In this document: positions 54,501 to 62,855 of the stretch, piece by piece | Layout: each line of letters starts with the position of its first letter | How positions within the stretch are numbered: position 1 is the stretch's first letter | Notes under the pieces: generated by a model | Told to the model about the DNA's origin: nothing | Databases searched by the model: none | What the model saw: the letters and a program-made list of their open reading frames with translations, nothing else | Made by a program: the position numbers and the translations under genes | DNA from: Bacillota bacterium | Lineage (GTDB): Bacteria; Bacillota; Clostridia; DSM-8532 | Direction of reading: 5' to 3' | Assembly: GCA_023443745.1 (NCBI GenBank) | Contig: JAEZTB010000027.1 | Span: forward strand, 124,001 to 188,000 | Length of the DNA stretch: 64,000 nt

Positions 54501-56976
54501 CAGGTTTGACGCTGAATGCCCGCTCGCCGAAGATGGGGGTCACCTCGTTCTTTTCAGCCAGGGTAAGGACAATAATCCCGGCGCCGTGCTCGTCGGAAGT
54601 TTCCGTCACCGTCCTGCCGCCATCGTTGTGGGTAATGTAATAACCGGTGACGGCCTGGCCTCCCTTTCCCACACCGGTCAGAATAACCTTGTCGCCCACA
54701 TGGAACGGAGCTCCACCCCTCGATTTATAGGGCTGATCGTCAGGCGCATCAAAATCGACGCCCAGCACTTCGCCCTTACCCTTGTCGCCGTCAGCCAGAC
54801 GGACGGTCAGCTCGGCTTCGCTGCGGGCGAACACCGGCTGAACCAGAAGGGCTTCATAACTACTGGTCGTCAATGTAAAACCGCTTATTTCATTCAGAAA
54901 TTCGTTGTCAACAACCAGATGGCCGGGAGTGTTATCCATGCTGTAAACATAATGACGGGCGTTGTTAATATCAGTGTTGTTGTAAAACCAGAGCTCTTTC
55001 AGATAATAGCCGGGTACTACGTTTTTTGCCGTAACATTGAATATATGCTTCTCTGAGGTATAAAAATCGTTGACCTTGCGTCCCAGACCGTCGGTAATTT
55101 CGATTTCGCCCACCGGCCCGGTCACGGCCTCATAATCTTTTTCATCCTTGCTGAAGTCAAAGGTATAGAGGGTGTCTTTTGACGGATAGATCTGGAACCC
55201 GAAATGTCGGAAATTGAAGGTGACGGAATAGAGGCGCATAGCCCCATAATCGCCGTTGCCGTTGCGGATGTTGAGGGAGAGGTGGAACGGGTCTTCTTTG
55301 CCGATGCCCGATACGGTTTTCATCATTTGAGGATCCATGGAAGACCGGTCAAAGACAGGAACGCTTGTGATACGGTTGTCATAGCCATCCCTTCGTCCGT
55401 AAATCAGGTTTTTTGAGGCAACATACGTCGGCAAACCCTTTTCGACCGACTTAAAAGGGAGTTTCACTTTTTGTATGACATCGCTTTTATATTCCGCGTC
55501 GATCCAGACGTCGAAATGATTGTCTTTACGAAGCTTGTATAAGGTCATGTCTGCTTTGATTGAACTGAGCATGCTTTTATAGAGGCTTTTGTTCAGCTGC
55601 ACGCCGGAGCTGATGCTGTTATGCTGGATATTGACCTCATACCAGCCGGAGGAGTGTACAAAGAAATTCCCCTGGCTGCTGCCCACCTTTTTGAAGTTGG
55701 AGGAATCGGTGCCTTTGAATTTGATTGACGCCGTGCCAAGGGTCACTCCGGCATCCTCCGCCAAGAGGGACAGGCCTTGCGGCGATCCGGGGGCGTCTGA
55801 CGCCATAGCCGCCTTCGCCCCGGCCGGAGGCTGTGCGGCTTTCGGAATCAGCACCTGCACCACTTCGTCACCGGAAACTGTGCAGGATTCGTTAGGCTCT
55901 ACACGAACATAAAAAATTCTTTCGGCGTCCGGGCTGTTATTAATAATGGGGATGGTCACCTGCATTTGCGTTTGACCGGGGAAAAACAGGAAGTCCTGAT
56001 TCAGCGGAGTGTAGTCGATTCCCGGCTGCGCGCTGCCGTTTACCGTAAAAATCTGACCGCCCGCGTAGTAGTTCAGGCCGGCACTGCGTACCAGCGTGAC
56101 GGTGGCCGATTCGCCTTCGGCGGTATAGACATACGACGAAAAGCCTATCACAGGCTTCTCGTAGGGCTCGTCGTCCAGGATGTTGACGCTTGTATCCCTC
56201 TGCATACCGATGGTACCACCGCCCGAGACGCCGGTGATGACCAGAATGAACTGCTCGTCGGATTCGGGGAGGTTATCGTTGATAATATCTATGTAGATAC
56301 TTTGGATGCGCTGGCCGTCGCCGAAGGACAGTGTGAATTCCGTTCCAGGGACCTGCGTAGCATAATCCTCCGCTGCCAGTTGAGCTGTGTTGACCATCTC
56401 GGACTTTTGTTCGTCGCTGTAGGCGAACTTGTTACGGTCCGACTGGGCGCCGGTCGCCTGCTCGCGCGCGGCTCGCAGACCGGTCCCGGGTGTTTTTTCT
56501 CCTGCTTCGGAAGGCGGGTCTACCTGTATCCACTCGATGTCTGCATCGATGTTATCCTCAGTGGTTACAGCCTGCTCTATCGGTACTTCATTCATACGGG
56601 TCCCATCGCCTTCGAGGAGCGACTCGCTGCCGCTGCCTTCTACAGTGCTTGTGAGAAGCAGTTTGGGAACGCTCAGGCGGTAATCCTGCCCAATTTTTGC
56701 CGAGACGTCGATGGCCTTCAGGGTGACGTCAACACGTCCTGACGCTCCTCCCTGCCGGATCACTTCCATGGCGGTGCGTCTGCTGTACTCATGCGTTTCC
56801 ACCGCCATCTCGCTTAAGCTGAAGGTACCGTTGGGATGGGCCGCTTCGAACTCATCCGAAATCCGAAGCATTTCCGCAGCGTCGGACAAGTCCTCCGCCA
56901 ATGCCGCAACAGGTGGCAGCGTTAAAAGCATGGCTAACGCCAGTATGAGCGATAAGGTTTTTTTGATGGATTTCAT
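48520..56976 (-). CDS. Giant S-layer-homology surface protein (2818 residues)
   Basis: A secreted surface protein: signal peptide (KKTLSLILALAMLLTLPPVAALA), two Calx-beta-like domains (about 35-270 and 272-380; DNLPESDEQF and GQIFTVNGSAQPGIDYTP), repeated beta-rich domains, a Lys/Glu-rich coiled segment (about 1233-1296), a propeller-like part with an Asp-box-type motif SISHDNGATYSEP (about 1573-1585), a BIG2 domain (about 2306-2390; SSNPSVASVSESGVVTA), and three SLH repeats (about 2640-2818) that anchor it to wall polysaccharide. AAGGAGTG nine bases upstream fixes the start. No catalytic set was identified; an adhesin, scaffold or wall-stabilising role fits. It shares a palindromic control region with the TetR gene. 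Confidence 0.88.
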   Translation of the reverse strand: MKSIKKTLSLILALAMLLTLPPVAALAEDLSDAAEMLRISDEFEAAHPNGTFSLSEMAVETHEYSRRTAMEVIRQGGASGRVDVTLKAIDVSAKIGQDYRLSVPKLLLTSTVEGSGSESLLEGDGTRMNEVPIEQAVTTEDNIDADIEWIQVDPPSEAGEKTPGTGLRAAREQATGAQSDRNKFAYSDEQKSEMVNTAQLAAEDYATQVPGTEFTLSFGDGQRIQSIYIDIINDNLPESDEQFILVITGVSGGGTIGMQRDTSVNILDDEPYEKPVIGFSSYVYTAEGESATVTLVRSAGLNYYAGGQIFTVNGSAQPGIDYTPLNQDFLFFPGQTQMQVTIPIINNSPDAERIFYVRVEPNESCTVSGDEVVQVLIPKAAQPPAGAKAAMASDAPGSPQGLSLLAEDAGVTLGTASIKFKGTDSSNFKKVGSSQGNFFVHSSGWYEVNIQHNSISSGVQLNKSLYKSMLSSIKADMTLYKLRKDNHFDVWIDAEYKSDVIQKVKLPFKSVEKGLPTYVASKNLIYGRRDGYDNRITSVPVFDRSSMDPQMMKTVSGIGKEDPFHLSLNIRNGNGDYGAMRLYSVTFNFRHFGFQIYPSKDTLYTFDFSKDEKDYEAVTGPVGEIEITDGLGRKVNDFYTSEKHIFNVTAKNVVPGYYLKELWFYNNTDINNARHYVYSMDNTPGHLVVDNEFLNEISGFTLTTSSYEALLVQPVFARSEAELTVRLADGDKGKGEVLGVDFDAPDDQPYKSRGGAPFHVGDKVILTGVGKGGQAVTGYYITHNDGGRTVTETSDEHGAGIIVLTLAEKNEVTPIFGERAFSVKPDPDADPDLRGNFSLNYNLNKEPPDKITFTEDGRLPGVVSGEPVEIMVIPPSGYTTQWANRTGDTNNNGVLDDSEKRDENGKLYPMYDYNGDGLLDAEYASPLFGDFLSYRVNQPRNLFYYNFVPLSGQIVHSGAVTGYVYTREYDIRNGFTMDKNGYKLVPVTGATVKMGGTYNSANPDAQIGYATSTESTGKFTFNVSNVIKNAYYFLSIAQTGSSFFVDKINPSSSGDPYIIPTFTSMKPVSIDAYPTNKNDKTVVGSVIMVEEGKKVNFVLLTQSLENNVKVAKVDFRVYSKNGTLKSSHIASASMNRAEFTANLHDVFAQNDRLVVQLIDQTGGKSLEYNTGFEFRPPLPANSVLPSFAADVSKSVPLFDTVMGALDLGLTHFENVYMKGEDIIVTLGYEHAFDEYNKVLKETGGKEADKKEEDKTKVTVEDLEKTKEKINEINKDEKNKKADTNVKTKSTVKNNLSVNVSLEMKLKYDSKRPASAGSPYYFSHLKLMVTLTDSLEYKIAVTIPVGLTVTTKLEIGGSVTGYIKITPITTIGATEPLRVYADEYGNYPYYDSDMFKDANYKFNVNGGLILKPYISLTISGDYSVATLDVNGRADFTLIFASDRGNSGTVKLSGHIKASALGITIYEKGLGGGTIDLFGKQKGRMMLMDEEAPPEQSTFAPISRNYLANRSDWLGSEPPFTTPGDASLLAEGMLLGGVYPDPDIQLMRIDEDSILMVFVDDHPDRSDYNRAALYYSISHDNGATYSEPALLADDGTLDSSPRLVDLGDKILCLYSSLKEEIADDILLSMEEMLEANELEMRFFNKADGVFESNWTDVTQYTGRPDPENEGGLIGDYTSNEHGSAVYDSVSGKVLIIYTKSDFTSDAGRTFSAGDLFDTQKSYSAVAYRIYDAIAGRFLMYEEIGYPDGVDTDDKKAEWDALWYGQKFLDAEIVDESLPGGGIEDPLVLDLTTALKGQTAYIAYTVDMDSNLSTAEDRDIYLATYSFNDNTFTKPIKASDIYVGEPPRADGRPQLVAYENALYLFYAADAEVHYVKTDVLLDPGEIIDTSGLSEEGTGGTDVITKESLPKRPHVALEADEAQHHPGEDYRVLTGDDGKLYLIWTEATLRYADGIEPGSQEALDPRNAYHEDQIYAAVYYEDYEANFADEHDGEDTHTDLLYMSDPDVEYGRWSGKVQLTFGPGSYNDFAADVMADGRILLAARKNDLEYSEEHGLLISDPDTAWLVAMMLTPAIRIEPGEDAITFNPAYPVEGETVRITTGFTNRGLMPLIRPVVEFYALIDGVEQFIGSATAGRALYGGETGSAGIEWTIPVDIQNLAIVATLKSETNDAIYAEFDTGFPYGVDLEHNLFRLTHIARNDYQVSAEVLHTGNEPLSDAEIVINLLDRNDHIIRELRRSPIADEVDADGLLVLRESFELKNADLEPMDGVMGGSASVELRIEKNGALLYRHMGTVVKDISALYGEQINAAESVILSASSLSLTPGNQRSVTASVSPAESTENFRIVYRSSNPSVASVSESGVVTAHTSGNAVITAYAVPDIELHTLTLDGYSLSGDVLDNLSLEDCRSSSVQVAVLRDSSSDSDGGSALPDASGADTAVLTVKAVMSGSSRATASVSHQQIADALRGALGRNPEGTMDIRINVDAPEGAQTVETVIPPAAVREMVDNRFGMAIVSPVARITFDERALSSILDQSDGDIAITASLVDKSTLPKSVLTTVGGHPVFNFSVTSSGRRISQFNGNATVSVPYTPADGEDPNSIVIYYITAEGNLEIVKNCRYDPDTGTVTFVTSHFSYFAVGYNPVRFNDVAEGAWYNKAVSFIAAREITKGTGNGNYSPTAKLTRAEFLVLMMRAYGIAPDINPTDNFSDAGDSYYTGYLAAAKRLGISAGAGNNLYAPGKEITRQEMFTLLYNALKVIRQLPQGDSGKTLDQFTDAGLIASWAKEAMTLLVKTGTIGGNNGLLTPTGTTTRAEMAQVLYNLLRR

Positions 56977-57032
56977 GCGGTTATCACTCCTTGTTATAAT
57001 ATTTGAAGGGTATTATAATTAAACTAAGACAA

Positions 57033-57071
57033 TGTATAATGACATGATTCAGTGAATGATGTCATTATACA
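57033..57071. promoter_or_regulatory. 39-bp near-perfect palindrome overlapping divergent -10 boxes, candidate TetR operator
   Basis: Arms TGTATAATGACAT (57033-57045) and ATGTCATTATACA (57059-57071) are perfect, and the centre ATTCA-G-TGAAT continues the symmetry with one mismatched pair (57046/57058). A TATAAT box is embedded in each arm (57035-57040 on plus, 57070-57065 on minus), so a bound repressor would block both the SLH gene and its own gene. Confidence 0.85.
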
Positions 57072-57105
57072 GTAAATTCCAATAGCAAGCAATAAGGAGA
57101 TCTTC

Positions 57106-57726
57106 ATGAAAAAAGTAAAATCGACCCGCCGAAAAGAACAGGGCGAGGCGACAAAAAAGAAAATATATGAAACCGCTCAAAAGCTCTTTAGCGAATACGG
57201 TATCGATGATGTCAGTATTGACAACATCGCGGAGGCGGTAGGTGTGGCACGGGGGACGATCTATGTTCATTTTGAATCAAAGGACGCACTGGTTTCTTCA
57301 CTGATTTCCGATTATGTGGACAGGGTGGATATGGATTATGAGGCCTTTTTGAAAACTCTGCCGCTTGATATCCCTTCGCCTGATATTCTGATTTTATTGG
57401 TTGAAAAAATTTGCGATGTTATAGAGTGCTCCCTCGGTTATGATATCATGAGAACTCTATACAGGGTGCAGCTTACAAGCGTCTCCTACGCGCAGGAAGC
57501 CTCAAACTATAACAGAGTTCTGTATCAAAAGTTCGCGGAAGTGCTTGAGAAGGGTATCCGTCATGGGGAATTTCAAGCTTCCCTGCCGGTGGATGAGCTA
57601 TCGAAGCATCTTGTGCTTGCCATACGGGGACTCGTTTATGAATGGTGCATCCGCTACCCCGGCTTCAGCCTCAAGGAACAGACCCTTGCGCACTTCAAGA
57701 TGCTGCTCGACGGAATAAAGGCATAA
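57106..57726 (+). CDS. TetR-family regulator
   Basis: A 206-residue TetR protein. The N-terminal HTH (about 12-60) reads 'KKIYETAQKLFSEYGIDDVS' and 'NIAEAVGVARGTIYVHFESK'; the rest is a helical ligand/dimer domain. A basic N-terminal arm (MKKVKSTRRK) precedes the HTH. AAGGAG is seven bases before the ATG. The palindrome directly upstream is its likely site, giving autoregulation and control of the 2818-residue SLH gene, possibly also the downstream operon. Confidence 0.9.
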   Translation: MKKVKSTRRKEQGEATKKKIYETAQKLFSEYGIDDVSIDNIAEAVGVARGTIYVHFESKDALVSSLISDYVDRVDMDYEAFLKTLPLDIPSPDILILLVEKICDVIECSLGYDIMRTLYRVQLTSVSYAQEASNYNRVLYQKFAEVLEKGIRHGEFQASLPVDELSKHLVLAIRGLVYEWCIRYPGFSLKEQTLAHFKMLLDGIKA

Positions 57727-57779
57727 GTAAAAGATTGAAGTAAACGATATGAGCAGTGGCCTCCTTTCAAATAAATAGG

Positions 57780-57808
57780 TTGTAACCTGTATGAGAATGC
57801 AATATACT
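57780..57808 (+). promoter_or_regulatory. Predicted promoter of the macroglobulin-MEMO operon
   Basis: TTGTAA (57780-57785) and TATACT (57803-57808) with a 17-base spacer, 48 bases upstream of the start. Confidence 0.55.
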
Positions 57809-57855
57809 GGAAATAAGTGCTAATACAGGTTATCCGTTTGCGAGGTGTGTTTTCC

Positions 57856-60800
57856 ATGAAATTTTCAGCGTTCTTAAAAAAGAGATGGTTTGTCATTCTG
57901 ATTGCTCTCATTGTGCTTGTCGGCGGGACAGTTGCGGCTATTACCCTGATAGGCGGGCAGGAAGATGAAACCCTGAGCGATAAAACCGATGATAATGGCC
58001 AAGAGGATATGGACTCTCCAAAAGAGCGTATTCGTCTGAATCTCTCAGCCCTTCTCAGTGACAAAACAGGTGTAAAAACAGAATCGGGCTTTAAGCTCAC
58101 CTTTCCCAAGGGTGCCAAGCTCGATGCAGAGACTGTAAAAGAGGGCTTTGAGGTTATTCCCGCATTTGACTTTGATATGGAGAAAGCGGATGACGGCTTT
58201 GTTATCAAACCCAAAGCCTTTCTGCAGGCCAATAAGGTTTATACCTTCAAGGTTAATCTCCCGAAGCAGAATATCAAGGAATCCTGGGCTTTTCAAACTC
58301 GGCGGGAGTTTAAGGCCGTTTCCACCTTACCTGGCCAAAAGGGAACCAATGTCCCGTTGAACTCAGGGATTGAGATTACCTTCAGCCATACCGGTATTCA
58401 GGACTTTGAAAAGAACTTTTCCATTGAGCCAAAGGCTGAGGGACGCTTTGAGATCCATGAGAATATCGCTGTCTTTGTACCCAAAGCCCTTAAGGCTGAC
58501 ACCATTTATACAGTAACCGTTCATAAGGGTGTAAGCCAGGGGGACAGCAAGGAGACTCTTAAAGACGATGTAACCTTTTCCTTTCAGACCCAGAGCAATA
58601 TTCCGGGTAAGAACGATAACCCATCCTATCTTTCGGTATATAACTGGCTTTACAATTTTCCGTCCGATACCCAACCGGTATTGGAGATGAGTACATCCGA
58701 TGACTTTAAAGACAGAGAGATGGAGGTTTCCCTCTATCGTTACGATACCCCTGAGGCTTTTATTAAGGATTATGACGGCATCAATCATTATCCGGAATGG
58801 GCAGTCATTGACAGAGAGCAATATATACCCGATGTCTCGGGTCTTACACCCTATAAGACTTATACGCTGCCTTTGACCAATGCACCAGAATACTACTACA
58901 TGACCTATCTGGCTCTGCCCGAGAGCCTGCCTGAGGGCCATTACCTTATTATAATTAAATCCGATGACCTTAAGGAATATGCTTTTATCCAGATCAACGA
59001 CATGCAGCTCTATATGACTGTGGGTGATGAGAAAACGCTCATCTGGCTCAATGATATGATTACCGGCCAACCGGTGTCAGGAGCCGTCTTTGAGGGCAAT
59101 GGCATTAAGCCGGTCACGACTAAAGACGGCACAGCCTTGATAGAGGAGGACATTTATAAGGACCAATCAGGGAGAACCGTTTGTTTTAAGGCCTCCCGGG
59201 AGGACCATCCGGCCCTGGTGGCGCCTGTCTTCAACAGCGTTTCCTATTGGACTGATAAGTCCCAGAGAACCGATTATAAATCCAATTGGAATTATCTATA
59301 CCTGGACAGGAGTACTTATTTGCCCACCGATACTGTGAAAGTCTGGGGTGTTTTAAGGCCTAGAAGTATGGAGGAACCTCCCCAAAAAGTGACGGTTAAT
59401 CTTATTAAGAATCTATTTGACTATAAAACCTACACTTACAATAAGCAGGTCCTGGATACCAGGGAAGTGGTACTTACGCCAAAAGGTACCTACACCGCTC
59501 AATTCAGTTTCGAGAATCTTCCCACCGATAGCTATCAAATCGAGGTAGAGGATGAGGGTGCTGTTGTCAGTGATTCTTATTTCTTCGTAAATAAATATGT
59601 CAAGAGCCAGTACATTGTTTCGGCTGAAGCTGAAAACAAGGTCTATTTTGCCGGTGAGACCCTTAAGGCTAAGGTGGGGTGTGAGTTTTTTGAAGGAACA
59701 CCTGTGCCCGGCTTTAATTTGAATTGGTTTGCGCAAAATTACAGCCAGTATGAGAAAATTGGAGACGGGAACCTCACGCTTGATAGTAAGGGGGAGGGAG
59801 CCATAAGCTTGGTCCTTCCCAATGAAAACGGACCCATGTCCTGGGAGCCCGTCCATCACAGTCTTTTTATTAGAAATAATGACCCTGAAGAGACGGAGGC
59901 TTCAGACTCTGAGTACTTTACTGTGTTTCCGAGGGACGTTATGATCCAGACCGATGTTGATTTTAAGGGTGGTACTGCCAATTTAAGCTTTAAAACCAAT
60001 GTCGTCGACTTAAGCGCTATTCGTAAAACTGGTGAAATCTATAGCGGTGGAGACGATCCCCTATATAAGGGTGCGACTATAGACCGGAAGCTGACAGCAA
60101 CTCTTTACGAACACTACTGGGACAAAAAAGAGACTGGTGAGTACTATGATATGATCTTGAAGAAAAGCGTCAAAACCTATGATTATTTCGAGGTTAAGAA
60201 TGCTTTAGATGATTTCGAGGTTCAGACATCTGGAGGGAATGCCGACTACACATTGAGCATTCCCAATTACACCAGTCGGAAGAGTTATTTCATTGTCTAC
60301 CAGACTTCCGATACAAAACAAAGACCTATTGAAGAGACTGTCTATCTTTATGGGGACTACTATTACTGGTACGGCTATGGTGAGGATTATTATCACCTGG
60401 AATTTGAGGATGAGGAAAACAGCTATAAAGTGGGTGAACCCGTCGACTTCACGCTGAAGAAGGATGGAAGCGACCCCATCAAGGGCGGCAATATCCTGTA
60501 TATGGTGCACCAGGAAGGCATTAAGGATTACTGGACATCCCAAGAGGTTGATCAAAGCCATACCTTTACTGAGGACTATATACCCAATGTCTATATCCAG
60601 GCCGTCTATTTTGACGGTAGACAGCTCCATACCGCCTATGAGCGCCTTGTCAAGTTTGATTACAGTGATAAGGAGCTTGACTTAACCCTTGAAACCGACA
60701 AGGAAAGCTATAAACCGGGTGAGAAGGTCAATGCAACAATAACGGTCAAGGATAAGGCAGGCAACCCGGTTGAGGCTGATGTGAGCCTGTCGGTTGTGGA

Positions 60801-62829
60801 TGAGGCCTATTTTGCTCTCTATGAACAGGAGGTTGGAACCTCTTCAAGCTTATACAGAAGTGTATATGATTCAGGTATTCGAAGCACCTATATCTCCTAT
60901 CGCAAAATCATACGAGGTTCGGGCGGAGCCGAAGGAGGAGAGGGTGGTGATGAAGGCGGCAGCGGTGTGAGAAAGAACTTTGTGGACAGCGCCTTCTTTG
61001 AAGCTGCTCAAACCAACAGCAAGGGTCAAGCCAAGCTGTCCTTTACACTGCCTGATAATCTCACATCATGGCGCCTGACCTACCAGGCCGTCACCGATGA
61101 CCTCAAAGCCGGGAATGGTCAAAATAATATTACCACACGCCTGCCCTTCTTTGTTAAGACAGTGCTCAATGACACCTTTATGCTGGGTGATGCACCCAAG
61201 CTTTTATTAAAGGGCTATGGTGAGAAAGTCAAGGCTCAAGATGAGGTTACTTTCAAGGTTACCTTGAAAAAGGTTACCTTGAAAAATGCAAGAGGGGAAA
61301 TACCGGTCATTGAAGCTAAAGGTAAAATAGGGGAGTTCACCGAAATCACCCTGCCGAACCTGGACGAAGAGGTTTATACCGTTATAGTGGAGGGGAATTC
61401 AGGCGGACTTCGGGATGCTGTTGAGAAGACCATTCAGGTGCGAAAGAGCCAGCTTTTGGCCAAACAGGTGGATTATCATACCCTTACAAAGGATTTGAAG
61501 CTCGGGATTGAGAGCTACGCGACTTTAAGCTTCTATAATGCCGAGCTTGACGATTATTACAGATCGCTGACCGACCTTTACTGGAGTTTTGGCAGCCGCC
61601 TTGATCAAATCGTAGCTCGTAACATTGCACAGGAGCTTATAAAGCAGTATTTCCCGGATGACTGGTATGACGGTGAGAAAAACGATATTAGCTCTTACCA
61701 GAAGGAGGATGGAGGCTTTGCGCTCCTGCCCTATGGCAGCAGCGAAGTGGAGCTTACGGCTAAAATAGCTGCTCTTGGGGTGGAAGGAGTCGACAGCGAC
61801 AGGCTCACAGACTATTTTAAGGGAATTATATCCGACCCGGTGACAACACCCCTTCAGGTTTCGGCAGCCTATTGGGGGCTGGCATCTCTAAGAGAGCCTG
61901 TGCTTCTGGAGCTTCAAGGCTTCATGGAAGAGGGCGATCTGACCCTGGATGAAAAGCTTTATCTTGCCAATGCATTGGCTCAATTGGGGGATTTTGCGAG
62001 TGCTGAGAAGCTGTATGAGCAGATTACCAAAGCCTATGGCAAGGATATGGCACCCTACCGCTATATAGAGGAGGGAAGCGGATCTACGGAAAGCATCCTT
62101 CGGTGGACCTCGCTTACGGCCATGCTGGCGGTAAATGTGGATGCCAAGGATAAGATGGCCTATTTTAAATACATTGAACAAGTCAGCTCTGATGAGCTTT
62201 TAATCAATCTTGAACGCCTCATACTTGTCAAGCAGGGGCTTCCTGGGGCTTTCAGCAATAAAACCTCCAGATTTTTGTTGGAGCTGGACGGTAAAAAAGA
62301 AACCGTCAAGCTTGAGGGAACCAAGCCTTACACCGTCATGGTGAGCCCTGACAAGCTTAAAAGTATGAAGTTTTCAAATATCAAGGGAGATGTTGCCCTG
62401 TCGGTCTCATATGAAGGCGCCCAGGACCCATCCAATCATAAAAACAGTATTGCAACTGTTACCCGGACCTACAATGGGAGCGAAGCTTTTCCTGTGACTT
62501 TGGACCGTACCGATGTGGTGACGGTTGAGCTTCGCATAGACTTTTCAGAAGCCGCTCCCGAGGGCTACTATGAGGTTACTGATGTTTTGCCTTCCGGTCT
62601 TAGGTATATCAATCCCTATCAATACACAGAGGGGATCTATTTTGGGGAGCCTGAGGGCCAGCGGGTCAAACTGGGATGCTATTATGACGGAACCAAGGAT
62701 GTTGAGACTATCAAGTATCGGGCAAGAGTTGTGGCTCCCGGAGAATATACAGCTGATCATGCTCTAATCAAGCATTCAGAAAGTGATGCCCGGGGTTATT
62801 CACAAAAGACGTCTGTCAAGATTAAGTAG
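57856..62829 (+). CDS. Membrane-anchored bacterial alpha-2-macroglobulin-like protein lacking the thioester
   Basis: A 1657-residue extracytoplasmic protein held by an N-terminal membrane helix (RWFVILIALIVLVGGTVAA). Order: two Big_5-like Ig domains (about 65-265), macroglobulin domains with the typical 'YLPTDTVKVWGVLRPRS' and SLSVVDEAYFALYEQ (about 978), a Gly/Glu-rich low-complexity insert (about 1021-1040), then LPDNLTSWRLTYQAVT (about 1065) and an alpha-helical TED-like domain. At the thioester position the usual GCxEQ is replaced by GSRLDQ (about 1246-1251), so no thioester can form. Such proteins trap or shield against proteases. GAGGTG eight bases upstream sets the ATG at 57856. No pbpC gene follows, unlike many bacterial homologues. 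Confidence 0.87.
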   Translation: MKFSAFLKKRWFVILIALIVLVGGTVAAITLIGGQEDETLSDKTDDNGQEDMDSPKERIRLNLSALLSDKTGVKTESGFKLTFPKGAKLDAETVKEGFEVIPAFDFDMEKADDGFVIKPKAFLQANKVYTFKVNLPKQNIKESWAFQTRREFKAVSTLPGQKGTNVPLNSGIEITFSHTGIQDFEKNFSIEPKAEGRFEIHENIAVFVPKALKADTIYTVTVHKGVSQGDSKETLKDDVTFSFQTQSNIPGKNDNPSYLSVYNWLYNFPSDTQPVLEMSTSDDFKDREMEVSLYRYDTPEAFIKDYDGINHYPEWAVIDREQYIPDVSGLTPYKTYTLPLTNAPEYYYMTYLALPESLPEGHYLIIIKSDDLKEYAFIQINDMQLYMTVGDEKTLIWLNDMITGQPVSGAVFEGNGIKPVTTKDGTALIEEDIYKDQSGRTVCFKASREDHPALVAPVFNSVSYWTDKSQRTDYKSNWNYLYLDRSTYLPTDTVKVWGVLRPRSMEEPPQKVTVNLIKNLFDYKTYTYNKQVLDTREVVLTPKGTYTAQFSFENLPTDSYQIEVEDEGAVVSDSYFFVNKYVKSQYIVSAEAENKVYFAGETLKAKVGCEFFEGTPVPGFNLNWFAQNYSQYEKIGDGNLTLDSKGEGAISLVLPNENGPMSWEPVHHSLFIRNNDPEETEASDSEYFTVFPRDVMIQTDVDFKGGTANLSFKTNVVDLSAIRKTGEIYSGGDDPLYKGATIDRKLTATLYEHYWDKKETGEYYDMILKKSVKTYDYFEVKNALDDFEVQTSGGNADYTLSIPNYTSRKSYFIVYQTSDTKQRPIEETVYLYGDYYYWYGYGEDYYHLEFEDEENSYKVGEPVDFTLKKDGSDPIKGGNILYMVHQEGIKDYWTSQEVDQSHTFTEDYIPNVYIQAVYFDGRQLHTAYERLVKFDYSDKELDLTLETDKESYKPGEKVNATITVKDKAGNPVEADVSLSVVDEAYFALYEQEVGTSSSLYRSVYDSGIRSTYISYRKIIRGSGGAEGGEGGDEGGSGVRKNFVDSAFFEAAQTNSKGQAKLSFTLPDNLTSWRLTYQAVTDDLKAGNGQNNITTRLPFFVKTVLNDTFMLGDAPKLLLKGYGEKVKAQDEVTFKVTLKKVTLKNARGEIPVIEAKGKIGEFTEITLPNLDEEVYTVIVEGNSGGLRDAVEKTIQVRKSQLLAKQVDYHTLTKDLKLGIESYATLSFYNAELDDYYRSLTDLYWSFGSRLDQIVARNIAQELIKQYFPDDWYDGEKNDISSYQKEDGGFALLPYGSSEVELTAKIAALGVEGVDSDRLTDYFKGIISDPVTTPLQVSAAYWGLASLREPVLLELQGFMEEGDLTLDEKLYLANALAQLGDFASAEKLYEQITKAYGKDMAPYRYIEEGSGSTESILRWTSLTAMLAVNVDAKDKMAYFKYIEQVSSDELLINLERLILVKQGLPGAFSNKTSRFLLELDGKKETVKLEGTKPYTVMVSPDKLKSMKFSNIKGDVALSVSYEGAQDPSNHKNSIATVTRTYNGSEAFPVTLDRTDVVTVELRIDFSEAAPEGYYEVTDVLPSGLRYINPYQYTEGIYFGEPEGQRVKLGCYYDGTKDVETIKYRARVVAPGEYTADHALIKHSESDARGYSQKTSVKIK

Positions 62830-62855
62830 AGGTGTGTTTTGACCCATTAGCAGCT

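Noticed and set aside
57033..57071. Palindrome as an intrinsic terminator
   Set aside because: AT-rich, no T-run, and it sits between divergent start codons over two -10 boxes.
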